The translations under genes were made by a program, and so were the position numbers. Below, in pieces: positions 25,845 to 34,703 of a DNA stretch of 64,000 nucleotides. Origin of the DNA: Candidatus Methanomicula labiotermitis (lineage in GTDB: Archaea; Thermoplasmatota; Thermoplasmata; Methanomassiliicoccales; Methanomethylophilaceae); contig WQZU01000001.1 in the NCBI GenBank assembly GCA_009780575.1, positions 1 through 64,000 on the forward strand, in the 5' to 3' direction. Each line of letters starts with the position of its first letter. Position 1 is the stretch's first letter. Under the pieces are notes generated by a model. The model was given only the letters and a program-made list of their open reading frames with translations. It had not been told where the DNA came from and did not search any database.

Positions 25845-27491
25845 TCATCGCCCGTGATCCGCATACGTCGGAAATTGAGAGAAGTCCGTGTGCGGGATGA
25901 ACAGCGCGGATATGTATTCATCGGAGAACAAAGGATCGGAGCTCAGGTCGACGTATGTCATTCTTTTGAACACCTCTCCTATCCTGTTCCTTGCAGACGA
26001 GGATAACAGCGCCTGCTTCGCTCCGGCGAGCGACGCATTCCCGAGATATTCGAATTTTTCTCTCGGAACGTCGGGAAGCATACCTATCGCGATCGCACTT
26101 TCCGTGTTTATGAAATTCCCGAAACCGCCGGCGATGTATATCTTTTCAATGTCATCAATGTTCGCACCCAGATTGCGTATCAGTGATCTTGATGCGGAAT
26201 ATATTGCCGCCTTTGTCAGTATCGCATCATGTATGTCGTCTTCGCTTATGCGCACACCTTCCGCTATTGTAAGCGACTTTTTCCCGTCTATCGTTTCAAT
26301 GGATGTTTTATCGGTAAACTTTCCTTTTTTGTCTATGTAGCCGTGAATGAACAGCTGCGCCAGTATGTCGATCAGTCCGGAACCGCATATACCCTTTGCC
26401 CGGTCTCCCGCAATGACCGTGTATTCAAACCTTCCTTCCGTTATTTTGAAACTGTCTATGGCGCCGGGCTTGGCCATCATGCCCGATCTCATCCCTCCTT
26501 CGAAGGCAGGTCCGGCAGACGACGAACAGACGAGCATCATGTCCTTGTTGCCGAGCGCAACCTCTCCGTTCGTGCCTACGTCTATCAAAAGCGATAATCC
26601 GTCATCGGTGTCCATTTCGGAGTTGATTATGTCCGATGTCACATCACCGCCGACGTATGCGGCCGGAGATGGCATGCATATCACCATTGCATCAGCGTTC
26701 ACGTGTAGTCCGCTCTCCCTGCCCGTGATCTCCGCTTCCTTCACCACCGGATCGTAAGGAGGCTCCCTTATCGGAGACGGATCTATGCCCAGGAACAAAT
26801 GGATCATCGTTGTGTTCCCGGATACGTATACGGCGTTTATGTCATCCTTCGTGAGCCCTTTTTCATTGTTGCGTTTATCGTTTTCGCGCACGAACGGATC
26901 GATAAGATCGTTTATTGATTTCACAACGGATCTTCTCAGTTCTTCGGTCCCGCCCTCGTGCGCATACTCTATTCTTGAGAGAACATCATCTCCGTGGACT
27001 CCCTGTGTGTTGTAACCTGACGCAGAATACATATCCGTACCGCTGTTCATGTCAACGACGGAAACCGCAACGGTCGTCGTTCCTATGTCCGCCGCCAAGC
27101 CATAGTTGTTAGCGTTGCATTTCATTGGTGCGGCGATCGGTGTGAGATCGTGTATCTCGATGTTCCTGTGATCATTGGATGCGATTATCCCGTCGTCATC
27201 CGGCGGTATCGATACGCACATGTCCGCGTTAACATGTGTTCTGCATGCAAGCACTATCATGTGATCCGGTTTCAATGCGTTTTTCTCTTTTCGTCCGCCG
27301 CTGTTCTCCGGCCCGTTTTGCAATTCGTTCTCATGTTTTGATATCGTAACATTGCAGCGCCCGCACCTTCCGTTGCCGTTGCACGGAGTCCTGATGACAA
27401 CACCGGCGGCCTTCGCGGCGTCTGAGATCAGCGTATCGCGATCAACGAGCGCACGCGCACCGGATGGAAGGAATCTTATTTTGAATTTCAT
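25845..27491 (-). CDS. Reductive activator of corrinoid protein (RACo/RamA-type ASKHA ATPase)
   Basis: 548 residues. An N-terminal plant-type [2Fe-2S] domain has Cys 37, 43, 46 and 83 (RTPCNGNGRCGRC, LACRTHV). The rest is the DUF4445 ASKHA ATPase domain with AADIGTTTVAVSVVD and a late IYIAGGFGNFI motif. Such proteins reduce inactive Co(II) cobamide to Co(I) at the cost of ATP. Next to acsC/acsD the client is most likely the corrinoid iron-sulfur protein; methylamine/methanol corrinoid proteins are another option, as RamA-like proteins differ in having [4Fe-4S] domains. Confidence 0.88.
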   Translation of the reverse strand: MKFKIRFLPSGARALVDRDTLISDAAKAAGVVIRTPCNGNGRCGRCNVTISKHENELQNGPENSGGRKEKNALKPDHMIVLACRTHVNADMCVSIPPDDDGIIASNDHRNIEIHDLTPIAAPMKCNANNYGLAADIGTTTVAVSVVDMNSGTDMYSASGYNTQGVHGDDVLSRIEYAHEGGTEELRRSVVKSINDLIDPFVRENDKRNNEKGLTKDDINAVYVSGNTTMIHLFLGIDPSPIREPPYDPVVKEAEITGRESGLHVNADAMVICMPSPAAYVGGDVTSDIINSEMDTDDGLSLLIDVGTNGEVALGNKDMMLVCSSSAGPAFEGGMRSGMMAKPGAIDSFKITEGRFEYTVIAGDRAKGICGSGLIDILAQLFIHGYIDKKGKFTDKTSIETIDGKKSLTIAEGVRISEDDIHDAILTKAAIYSASRSLIRNLGANIDDIEKIYIAGGFGNFINTESAIAIGMLPDVPREKFEYLGNASLAGAKQALLSSSARNRIGEVFKRMTYVDLSSDPLFSDEYISALFIPHTDFSQFPTYADHGR

Positions 27492-27654
27492 CGCAGAATC
27501 ACCGCACGATTAGTAAGGAACAGCGACAATATACAAATTGTTACCTCATTTTTTGAGCTTTGTGCGCACATATTGATAAAGCGTGCTGCGGCGTACGCTG
27601 TTTTCGTATATCGCACCATAAAATAGATTTATTGTTATCGTAATAGCCAATATT

Positions 27655-28353
27655 GTGAAGATAGCTGGATTCATAAAAACGACATTGCTTGATTGGGACG
27701 GAATGGTCGCCTGCACCGTTTATCTGGCAGGATGCGGCCTCAGATGTCCGTACTGTCATAACAGAGAGATGGTCTTGAATGCGGATACCGTTGACGGGAT
27801 AGATGAGAAAGACGTACTGGCATACATTGAAGAGAACTCGGACTTCATAGACGGAGTGGTGGTATCCGGCGGAGAGCCGCTTATGAATGAGGATATTGAA
27901 AAATTCCTTAAGAAGATAAAGGCGCTGAACGTGAAGGTGAAGATAGACACCAACGGTCTTTTCCCCGAGGTTCTGGACGATCTCATCGGCGCCGGCCTCG
28001 TTGACATGGTGGCCATGGACGTGAAATCATCACTCAATGAAAGATACAACGCCGCCTCGGGAGCAATTGTGGATCTTGACATTATAAGGAAAAGCATCGA
28101 ATTGATCATTGGTTCCGGCGTTGACCACGAATTCAGGACAACTGCCGTACCCATCTATGTTAAAGATGATGATATAAAAAATATATCTATGAATATCAAA
28201 GGAGCAAAGAGATATCGTATACATCAGTTCAGAAACAAAGTTACGATGGATGATGCTCTCTCCGTCCTCAATCCTTATCCAGAGTCGAAACTTATCAATA
28301 TGGCCGAGATCGCAAAGGAATACATCAAAGACGTTAAGATCCGCGGGATATGA
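27655..28353 (+). CDS. Radical SAM activating enzyme (NrdG/PflA-like)
   Basis: 232 residues, GTG start with a TATA-like box (cataaaataga) about 30 bases upstream, so likely leaderless. The radical SAM triad is C27, C31, C34 (GCGLRCPYC). VVVSGGEPLM is the SAM-binding GGE motif. It belongs to the anaerobic ribonucleotide reductase/pyruvate formate-lyase activase family, which installs glycyl radicals. No glycyl radical enzyme is adjacent, so its partner is elsewhere. Confidence 0.85.
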   Translation: MKIAGFIKTTLLDWDGMVACTVYLAGCGLRCPYCHNREMVLNADTVDGIDEKDVLAYIEENSDFIDGVVVSGGEPLMNEDIEKFLKKIKALNVKVKIDTNGLFPEVLDDLIGAGLVDMVAMDVKSSLNERYNAASGAIVDLDIIRKSIELIIGSGVDHEFRTTAVPIYVKDDDIKNISMNIKGAKRYRIHQFRNKVTMDDALSVLNPYPESKLINMAEIAKEYIKDVKIRGI

Positions 28354-28394
28354 GGCAGTATAACCGCATCAGACTGTTGTTGTGATCGCATACA

Positions 28395-29798
28395 TTATTT
28401 CAGAAACTCCGATACGTCCGCCCTGACTGCCGTTCCCACGGTCTCGCTCGGCCCGTTGACGTATACAACATCTGAATTCACCTCTCCGAGGAACTTTTCT
28501 ATGACCTTCTCATCTTTTGACACTATTCCCGAACTCATGCCGAATTCACAGTCGCCGGCCATCTCGATCGCTTCGCTTAGATCGTTGACTATCTGCACGG
28601 AAAGTACAGGCAGACTGTGGTCTATGCCATTGAACTCATGGTCTTCCGGAAGACCCGCGAATATCGCCGGCAACACATAATATCCGGCGTCCGTTATCTC
28701 TCCTGTCACTCTTTTCCCTCCGAAGATCAGATTGTCCCTGGAATTCTTAACGATCTTCAGGAAATTCTCCATGTTCTCCTTTGATATGATCGGGCCGACG
28801 AATGTTCCTTTCTCAGCGGGATCTCCTACGGTCATCTTGTTCGCTTCAGCGAGAAGATGTTCGATGAACTGTTTCTGTTCGTTTACCGTAACTATTACTT
28901 TTGAACATGAGTCGATCCTCTGACCGCCGTACCTGAATGCCGATGTCACGGCAATATTCGCGGCCGCCTGCATTGACGCCGGTTTGTATATCACCAGAGG
29001 ATTCATCCCTTTGAATTCGCCGATGAACAGCAGCTGATCGTTGATCGCGGCGAACATGAGGTCTTCGAATCTGTCGCTTCTGCCGACGGCGACCACTCCT
29101 TTGATGTTCTCGTTCTCGATCAATGCATTGGCCGCTTTGCCTTTTCTGTCGAATATTATGTTCAGAACGCCGTCCGGCAGCAGAGGAGCAAGTATCTCAT
29201 ATACCGCATACACCGGGAACGGGCATTCCTTCGGAGGTATGACGATAACGCTGCTGCCGGCGAGCATCGCGGAAACGGCATAACCCATCGGTGCTGCCAG
29301 CGGAGAATTGTATTCCGATATCACGGCCCATGTTCCGGCCGGTTTTCCTTTTGCGGTCTTTATCTTCTCCGACCCTTCCTCAATGATCTCGATCAGTCTT
29401 TCAACTTCGTATATGGAATCATCACGCGTCATGCCGGAACTGAGCGTTACGGCCGCGGCGAGCTTGTACTTTTGTCTCTTTATGGTCTCCAGCGCCGTTA
29501 CAAATATTTCAGAACGTTTCTCCTTGTCGATTTTTGACCATATTCTGAATGCATCGGAAGCAACATCCGCGGCTCTGTCCGAAAGACCGTCTTCGGGCTC
29601 CTGGAACCTTCCGAACCTTATACTTTCGTCCACCGGACTGGATACCGTGTGTTCGTTCCCTGATGCCACCATTAGGCCGCCGACGTAACACGGATAATCC
29701 TTTTTGTCCGTGTGCAGAACGGAATTCAGGGCGCCGTCGAACTTCTTGTCCCGATCGCTTTCCTTAGGTGCATCTTTGGTCGTCTGATCGTATTTCAT
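28395..29798 (-). CDS. Aldehyde dehydrogenase superfamily protein without the catalytic cysteine
   Basis: 467 residues with normal ALDH layout. The cofactor-side Asn (SEYNSP, N164), the Lys (PPKECP, K190) and the general-base Glu (GEFKGMNP, E261) are present. At the catalytic position the motif is GGQRIDSCSK: Ile295 stands where GQ-x-Cys is expected, and the only Cys (298) is three residues later. It may be inactive, use C298, or have another role. It is single, convergent with the radical SAM gene. Confidence 0.8.
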   Translation of the reverse strand: MKYDQTTKDAPKESDRDKKFDGALNSVLHTDKKDYPCYVGGLMVASGNEHTVSSPVDESIRFGRFQEPEDGLSDRAADVASDAFRIWSKIDKEKRSEIFVTALETIKRQKYKLAAAVTLSSGMTRDDSIYEVERLIEIIEEGSEKIKTAKGKPAGTWAVISEYNSPLAAPMGYAVSAMLAGSSVIVIPPKECPFPVYAVYEILAPLLPDGVLNIIFDRKGKAANALIENENIKGVVAVGRSDRFEDLMFAAINDQLLFIGEFKGMNPLVIYKPASMQAAANIAVTSAFRYGGQRIDSCSKVIVTVNEQKQFIEHLLAEANKMTVGDPAEKGTFVGPIISKENMENFLKIVKNSRDNLIFGGKRVTGEITDAGYYVLPAIFAGLPEDHEFNGIDHSLPVLSVQIVNDLSEAIEMAGDCEFGMSSGIVSKDEKVIEKFLGEVNSDVVYVNGPSETVGTAVRADVSEFLK

Positions 29799-29879
29799 GA
29801 TATTTCAGGAAGAAGGGCGTGAAGTTAATCTTTACTGTTCGCGATCTGCGTAATACTTAAATTCACGAGTGAGTGAACG

Positions 29880-29889
29880 GTTATATATC
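29880..29889 (+). promoter_or_regulatory. TATA box of the tRNA-Val/tRNA-Ser unit
   Basis: gttatatatc lies about 28 bases ahead of the first base of tRNA-Val, the standard archaeal spacing. The tandem tRNAs, nine bases apart, probably share it. Confidence 0.65.
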
Positions 29890-29912
29890 CCGTTATGCTT
29901 TGACGGAATCAA

Positions 29913-29985
29913 GGGCTCGTGGTCTAGTGGTTATGACGTTGCCTTCACACGGCAAAGGTCGCCGGTTCGAATCCGGCCGAGCCCA
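29913..29985 (+). tRNA. tRNA-Val(CAC)
   Basis: 73 bases. Acceptor GGGCTCG/CGAGCCC, T-loop TTCGAAT and anticodon stem TTGCC/GGCAA with loop TTCACAC give anticodon CAC. CCA is encoded at 29986-29988. No intron. Confidence 0.95.
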
Positions 29986-29994
29986 CCAAAAAAT

Positions 29995-30079
29995 GTGGAG
30001 GTAGCCCAGCCAGGTAAGGCGATAGACTGCTAATCTATTGTCCCAAAAGGACTCGCGAGTTCAAATCTCGCCCTCCACG
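29995..30079 (+). tRNA. tRNA-Ser(GCT)
   Basis: Acceptor GTGGAGG/CCTCCAC, anticodon stem ATAGA/TCTAT around CTGCTAA (anticodon GCT), a long variable arm (TGTCCCAAAAGGACTC) and T-loop TTCAAAT. The variable arm confirms a class II tRNA. Discriminator G at 30079; CCA is not encoded. Confidence 0.95.
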
Positions 30080-30162
30080 CAGTTATTCTTCACGGATGAG
30101 GTGTTTTTAGGACGTGTATCATAAACGGACATGTTTTATTCGGAAGATACATTCATTAAAGG

Positions 30163-30975
30163 ATGGTAAAAGGAACATTATGCATCATCGGCTGTCCCGT
30201 TCTTGAGGATGAGATAGTTTATTCTCTCGGTTCCGATAAAGAAAAGAAGAATGTGTATGTTCTCGGCACCGTATCATCGCACACTCTGATGAAAAAATTA
30301 GAACGCGAAGGGATCGGATATTCCGTCTCGGATATGTGGGAATTTGATAACGGTTACGTTGATATGAATGATAATGAGTTCAATGTGGTCATACTCATGA
30401 ATGAACTGGGTCTTCACGTTCGCCCGGAATCTCTGCGCCGCACACTGGAAGATCAGATGAAAAAATATCGGAACAGGGCTGATGTGATTGCTTTGTGTTA
30501 CGGTATGTGCGGCAATTACGGATGGGACGCTTCCGAATTCTCCGAAGAGATCGGCATTCCGGTCTTTGTATTCCGCGACCGTAATGATGACGTATGCGAC
30601 GACTGCATAGGCGTTGCGGTCGGCGGACGTTCCGAATACAGCGGTTTTGTGAAAAAACATCCCGGGATGTTCTATGTCACGCCGGCGATAGTTGAGAATT
30701 GGGAAGAATATTCGAAGGAGTTGGATTTCTGCAAAGGTTTCGAGGTCATGAACATTCACACGGTGAAAGAAGTGTTTCAAGTATACGGATACAAGAATGC
30801 GGTCATGATCGACACCGGCATCGGAATTTGCGGTGAAGAGTTGTGCGAAGGCCGGCGGCGGTTCTCGGAGGAGACCGGACTTGAATTCATAACACCTGAT
30901 CCGGAAGTTGCGGACATCTATCCTTCGGAAAGAATATACAGAGACGCGAAAGACTCTTTGAACCGCCGTGAATGA
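30163..30975 (+). CDS. DUF1638 family protein
   Basis: 270 residues. The N-terminal LCIIGCPVLEDEIVYSL, the central ALCYGMCGNYGW and the late IDTGIGICGEELCEGRRRF match DUF1638, a family frequent in methanogens near methylotrophy and corrinoid genes. The repeated Cys-Gly motifs suggest a metal or cofactor site, but the activity is unknown. It stands alone after the tRNA pair. Confidence 0.75.
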   Translation: MVKGTLCIIGCPVLEDEIVYSLGSDKEKKNVYVLGTVSSHTLMKKLEREGIGYSVSDMWEFDNGYVDMNDNEFNVVILMNELGLHVRPESLRRTLEDQMKKYRNRADVIALCYGMCGNYGWDASEFSEEIGIPVFVFRDRNDDVCDDCIGVAVGGRSEYSGFVKKHPGMFYVTPAIVENWEEYSKELDFCKGFEVMNIHTVKEVFQVYGYKNAVMIDTGIGICGEELCEGRRRFSEETGLEFITPDPEVADIYPSERIYRDAKDSLNRRE

Positions 30976-31022
30976 TCGGGCCTTCATGAAAACTTATCTA
31001 TTTTGTTGTGATTCGAAGATGC

Positions 31023-31664
31023 ATGAGATCGATAATAATATCTGACATACATGCGAAGATGTCAACTGCGGAACTTGTTAATGATGCTGCCGCGGCACAT
31101 AACGCTGACAATATCATGATACTCGGCGACATTACCAATTTCGGGCTTGCCGATGTTGCCGTCGATTACATATCATCGCTGAAAAGGACCGTGTACGCTG
31201 TCCCGGGGAACTGCGACCCGCGCGATCTGCCGTCCCGTATCTCCGGGGTCGCGGTGGACATGCACGGAAAAACGGTTACGGTCGGAGATATAAAGATCGT
31301 CGGTCTCGGCGGATCCAATCCGACCGTCTTCAACACGCCGTTCGAGATCAGCGAGGATGACATCCTGCGTTCGCTTGATCCTATATGCGAAGGAGTTACG
31401 ATACTTATGGTCCATGCACCTGCCTTCGGATATCTTGACATGATACCGTCCGGCGTGAGAGTTGGAAGCGAATCCGTCAGGAGGATCGTTGACAGACATA
31501 AGCCCAAAGTCGTACTCTCAGGGCATATACATGAAGCGCGCGGCACCGAATATCATGACGGTACGCTGTTCCTTAACCCGGGAGCGGCCAAGGACGGGTA
31601 TGCGGCGCTCCTCGTCATGGAGAATGGTAAAGCAGATGCCGAGTTAATCACTTTGCGTTCTTGA
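31023..31664 (+). CDS. Metallophosphoesterase (YfcE/MJ0936-like)
   Basis: 213 residues from ATG 31023 (an in-frame GTG at 31008 adds five). Calcineurin-type motifs are complete: SDIHA, ILGDITNFG, GNCDP, VHAP and LSGHIHEARG. A two-metal phosphodiesterase or phosphatase acting on a nucleotide-like substrate in the cytoplasm is expected. Monocistronic by spacing. Confidence 0.85.
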   Translation: MRSIIISDIHAKMSTAELVNDAAAAHNADNIMILGDITNFGLADVAVDYISSLKRTVYAVPGNCDPRDLPSRISGVAVDMHGKTVTVGDIKIVGLGGSNPTVFNTPFEISEDDILRSLDPICEGVTILMVHAPAFGYLDMIPSGVRVGSESVRRIVDRHKPKVVLSGHIHEARGTEYHDGTLFLNPGAAKDGYAALLVMENGKADAELITLRS

Positions 31665-31792
31665 ACGATGCGTTTATTCGGTGCAGGCAGCAGGGTCGAA
31701 TATTGTGAAAAGATGTGTTCGCACATAATCCGGAAAAAATCAGAAGCTAAAAAGTTTTAAATAGGCTATCATCTTTGGTCGTTCCGGATAAC

Positions 31793-32173
31793 ATGGCACT
31801 TTGGCAGGGTAAATCAAGAAGGAAGCCGACCGGAGGAAGGCTGATCTCCAGTAAGAGCAAAAGAAGGTTTGAGATCGGTACGGAGAAGCAGTTCGCCAAG
31901 ATCGGCGCGCAGAGTCTTAAGCTGTACCGCACCGCAGGCGGAAACATAAAGGTCAGGGTACTCGCTGCGGAATATGCCAACGTTGTCGACAAGAAAACAA
32001 ACAAGGTCAGTAAGGTGAAGATACAGGGCGTCAAGACGAATCCTGCCGACCCCAACTATGTTCAGCGTAATCTCCTCAACAAAGGGGCGACCATAAAAAC
32101 AGAGATCGGAGACGCCGTGATCACCTCCCGTCCGGGACAGGACGGAGCGGTTAATGCGGTCCTGCTTGAGTAA
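31793..32173 (+). CDS. rps8e: Ribosomal protein S8e
   Basis: 126 residues starting MALWQGKSRRKPTGGR, the invariant S8e opening, and ending with the RPGQDGAVNAVLLE-type tail. An upstream in-frame GTG (31775) is not needed. It is part of the small ribosomal subunit and is followed within eight bases by SRP19. Confidence 0.95.
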   Translation: MALWQGKSRRKPTGGRLISSKSKRRFEIGTEKQFAKIGAQSLKLYRTAGGNIKVRVLAAEYANVVDKKTNKVSKVKIQGVKTNPADPNYVQRNLLNKGATIKTEIGDAVITSRPGQDGAVNAVLLE

Positions 32174-32180
32174 TCCGGAC

Positions 32181-32471
32181 ATGACATACGACAAGGACAA
32201 CGCTATAGTGCTGTGGCCCGAATATTTTGAATCAGGCCGCAAGCGATCCGAAGGCCGCAGAGTTCCCAAGGAACTGTGCGTCAAAGAACCCAGTTTGGAT
32301 ATAATCGCAAAAGCGGCAGCCATACTTGATCTTGAATATGAGATATTCGATGATGCCGCTTACCCTGCGAACTGGCGTAAGAAACAAGGATGCGTGCGTG
32401 TCGAAAAGGGCAAGATGAAAAAATCAAAGCTCCTTGTGAAAGTAGGACAATGCCTCGTGGAAAATCAGTGA
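32181..32471 (+). CDS. srp19: Signal recognition particle 19 kDa protein
   Basis: 96 residues from ATG 32181. IVLWPEYFESGRKRSEGRRVPKE... is the RNA-binding core of SRP19, which binds 7S RNA so that SRP54 can join. It is just behind S8e and probably co-transcribed with it. Confidence 0.93.
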   Translation: MTYDKDNAIVLWPEYFESGRKRSEGRRVPKELCVKEPSLDIIAKAAAILDLEYEIFDDAAYPANWRKKQGCVRVEKGKMKKSKLLVKVGQCLVENQ

Positions 32472-32511
32472 GCGCATGCACATTTAATTATTATCAGTCT
32501 GATTATCGATC

Positions 32512-33897
32512 ATGATGTCTCCGCTTGAATCCATGATCCTTGACAGGAATTGCGAATCGCTCGGTATACCTGTCAGTACGCTTATGGATAATGCGGGTGT
32601 TGCTCTTTTTGACATCGTCTCAAAAGAATTCGCCGGAAAGAAGATACTGATCGTATGCGGCATAGGAAACAACGGAGGCGACGGATTCGCATGCGCAAAG
32701 CGTTTCGGCAGAAAGGCGGACGTCGCCGTTCTGTTTCCGTCTGACAGGATCAAGACCGATGCCGCCAAACGCCAGTATAATCTGCTTCGCAAAAGGCCGG
32801 CGATGTTCACAGACGTATCTGTGAACGAATACGATGTTATCATTGACTGCGGTCTCGGCATCGGCGGGAGGCCGCCGCTGGATGACGTTTACATCAAATA
32901 TTTTGAAGTGCTGAAAAAATTCAAAGGAACGATCGTTTCCGCCGATGTTCCGACCGGATTCGGTACGGATGACCATCTTATCCCGGATATAACTGTGACA
33001 TTCCATGATATGAAAGAAGGGATGAACGAGAAGAACTGCGGAAGGATCATAATTGCCGATATAGGGATACCCGAAGAAGCGTCGCGTTTCGTAGGTCCGG
33101 GGGATATGCTTCGGTACCCTGTACCGAAAAAGGATTCGCATAAAGGAGACAACGGACGTCTTCTCGTTATCGGCGGCGGACCGTATATAGGCGCGCCGGC
33201 AATGTCGGCCATGGCCGCCTTCAGAGTAGGCAGCGATCTCGTTCGTATTGCCACGCCGAGATTGAGTTTTGATCACATCGCTTCCATGACGCCGGCGTTC
33301 ATAATGCACCGGACGTCCGATGATATTCTTACTGAGAACGATGTTCCGCGCCTTCTGGAGCTTTCCGAAAAGGTTGACGCCGTCCTTATAGGTCCCGGGC
33401 TGGGAACAGATGAAAGGACAATGGCCGCCGTCCGCGAATTCATGGACAGATGTAAAAAACCCATGACCGTGGACGCCGACGGGATAACCGCGATATCCTC
33501 TGTGCCGCGTATTCCTGACAATGTTGTGATAACGCCTCATCACAAAGAATTCGAAATATTTTCCGCAGGATCCGGCGACCCGGTTGCGGATGTTTCCGAA
33601 CACAGAAATGTGACGATACTGATTAAAGGTCGGATCGATACGATAGCACAGTGGGAAAACATCAGAATGAACCGGGCCGGAACACCGGCGATGACGGTCG
33701 GCGGCACCGGAGACGTTCTTTCCGGGATCGTTGCAGGCCTTTTGTCAAAAGGTATGAGCACATACGACGCCGCCTGCCTCGGAGCGTTCATCTGCGGAAC
33801 CGCCGGAGAGAAGGCATTCAGTAAGAAATCCTACGGGATGATCGCCACCGATGTCATCGATATGATACCGAAGGTTCTGAAAGAACACCTGAGATGA
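32512..33897 (+). CDS. nnr: Bifunctional NAD(P)HX epimerase / ADP-dependent dehydratase
   Basis: 461 residues. N-terminal YjeF-N domain (GIGNNGGDGF, about 47-56) for epimerisation and C-terminal kinase-like dehydratase domain with GGTGDVLSGIVAGLL near 400. Together they repair hydrated NADH and NADPH. The fused form is the usual archaeal/bacterial arrangement. The next phosphoesterase gene follows by four bases. Confidence 0.93.
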   Translation: MMSPLESMILDRNCESLGIPVSTLMDNAGVALFDIVSKEFAGKKILIVCGIGNNGGDGFACAKRFGRKADVAVLFPSDRIKTDAAKRQYNLLRKRPAMFTDVSVNEYDVIIDCGLGIGGRPPLDDVYIKYFEVLKKFKGTIVSADVPTGFGTDDHLIPDITVTFHDMKEGMNEKNCGRIIIADIGIPEEASRFVGPGDMLRYPVPKKDSHKGDNGRLLVIGGGPYIGAPAMSAMAAFRVGSDLVRIATPRLSFDHIASMTPAFIMHRTSDDILTENDVPRLLELSEKVDAVLIGPGLGTDERTMAAVREFMDRCKKPMTVDADGITAISSVPRIPDNVVITPHHKEFEIFSAGSGDPVADVSEHRNVTILIKGRIDTIAQWENIRMNRAGTPAMTVGGTGDVLSGIVAGLLSKGMSTYDAACLGAFICGTAGEKAFSKKSYGMIATDVIDMIPKVLKEHLR

Positions 33898-33901
33898 TAC
33901 T

Positions 33902-34645
33902 TTGAACATACAGCCGATATACGGTCATCCTGCTTTGCGTGTTGATGATGCCGTTGTTATCGGAGACCTGCACATAGGTGTTGAGAGTCACTTGAGCCGC
34001 AAGGGATTCCATCTTCCTTCGAGAACGATGATCATGAAAGACGATCTGCTCAATATATCGGATGACGCTTCACGGCTCATTGTGCTCGGAGATGTCAAAG
34101 ACTCGGTTCCCGGGTCCACGAAACAGGAGTATGCGGAAATACCGGAATTCTTCCAGGCGATGCTTGAGCATTTTGACCGCGTGGACGTTGTCATCGGAAA
34201 CCACGATACCCGGATAGAGGATTTTTTGCCTAAACATGTTAATATCCATCCCGCAACCGGTTTGAGGATCGGGGACGTGGGGATGATACACGGGCACACG
34301 TGGCCCTCTGCTGATGTCATGGCTTCAAAGATGCTTGTTATGGCCCATAATCATCCGGTGATTATGTTCAGGGACGGCGTCGGAAAGAGAACCACGGAAC
34401 CATGCTGGATGAGAGCGCCTTTCAACGGTGAATCGGGTAATTATAAAGAACATCCTAATGAATTGCTTATGATCCCTTCCTTCAACCGCCTTCTCGGAGG
34501 ATCGCCTGTGAACGTTAAAGAAGAAGGTTTTCTGGGACCGCTTATGAATTCCGGCATGATCGATATCGACGATGCGAAGATATTCCTTCTTGACGGCATA
34601 TATCTTGGTATGAGAAAGGATCTCATCGTGAAAGGGCGTAGCTGA
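33902..34645 (+). CDS. Metallophosphoesterase (COG1407 type)
   Basis: 247 residues, TTG start four bases after nnr. VIGDLHIGVE, VLGDVKDS, VIGNHDT and a late GHTWP/MAHNHP form the metal centre. COG1407 proteins are archaeal ICC-like phosphohydrolases; some are linked to DNA repair helicase genes, which are absent here. Substrate unknown. Confidence 0.82.
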   Translation: MNIQPIYGHPALRVDDAVVIGDLHIGVESHLSRKGFHLPSRTMIMKDDLLNISDDASRLIVLGDVKDSVPGSTKQEYAEIPEFFQAMLEHFDRVDVVIGNHDTRIEDFLPKHVNIHPATGLRIGDVGMIHGHTWPSADVMASKMLVMAHNHPVIMFRDGVGKRTTEPCWMRAPFNGESGNYKEHPNELLMIPSFNRLLGGSPVNVKEEGFLGPLMNSGMIDIDDAKIFLLDGIYLGMRKDLIVKGRS

Positions 34646-34703
34646 CGCATTGTTTAGCGGGTTGTAATTAAAAATGAAGGGAGGGTTGCCCCTCCTGATG
34701 TGT

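Noticed and set aside
32620-33603. 327-codon minus-strand frame
   Set aside because: Lies entirely antisense to the nnr gene and has no recognisable protein features.
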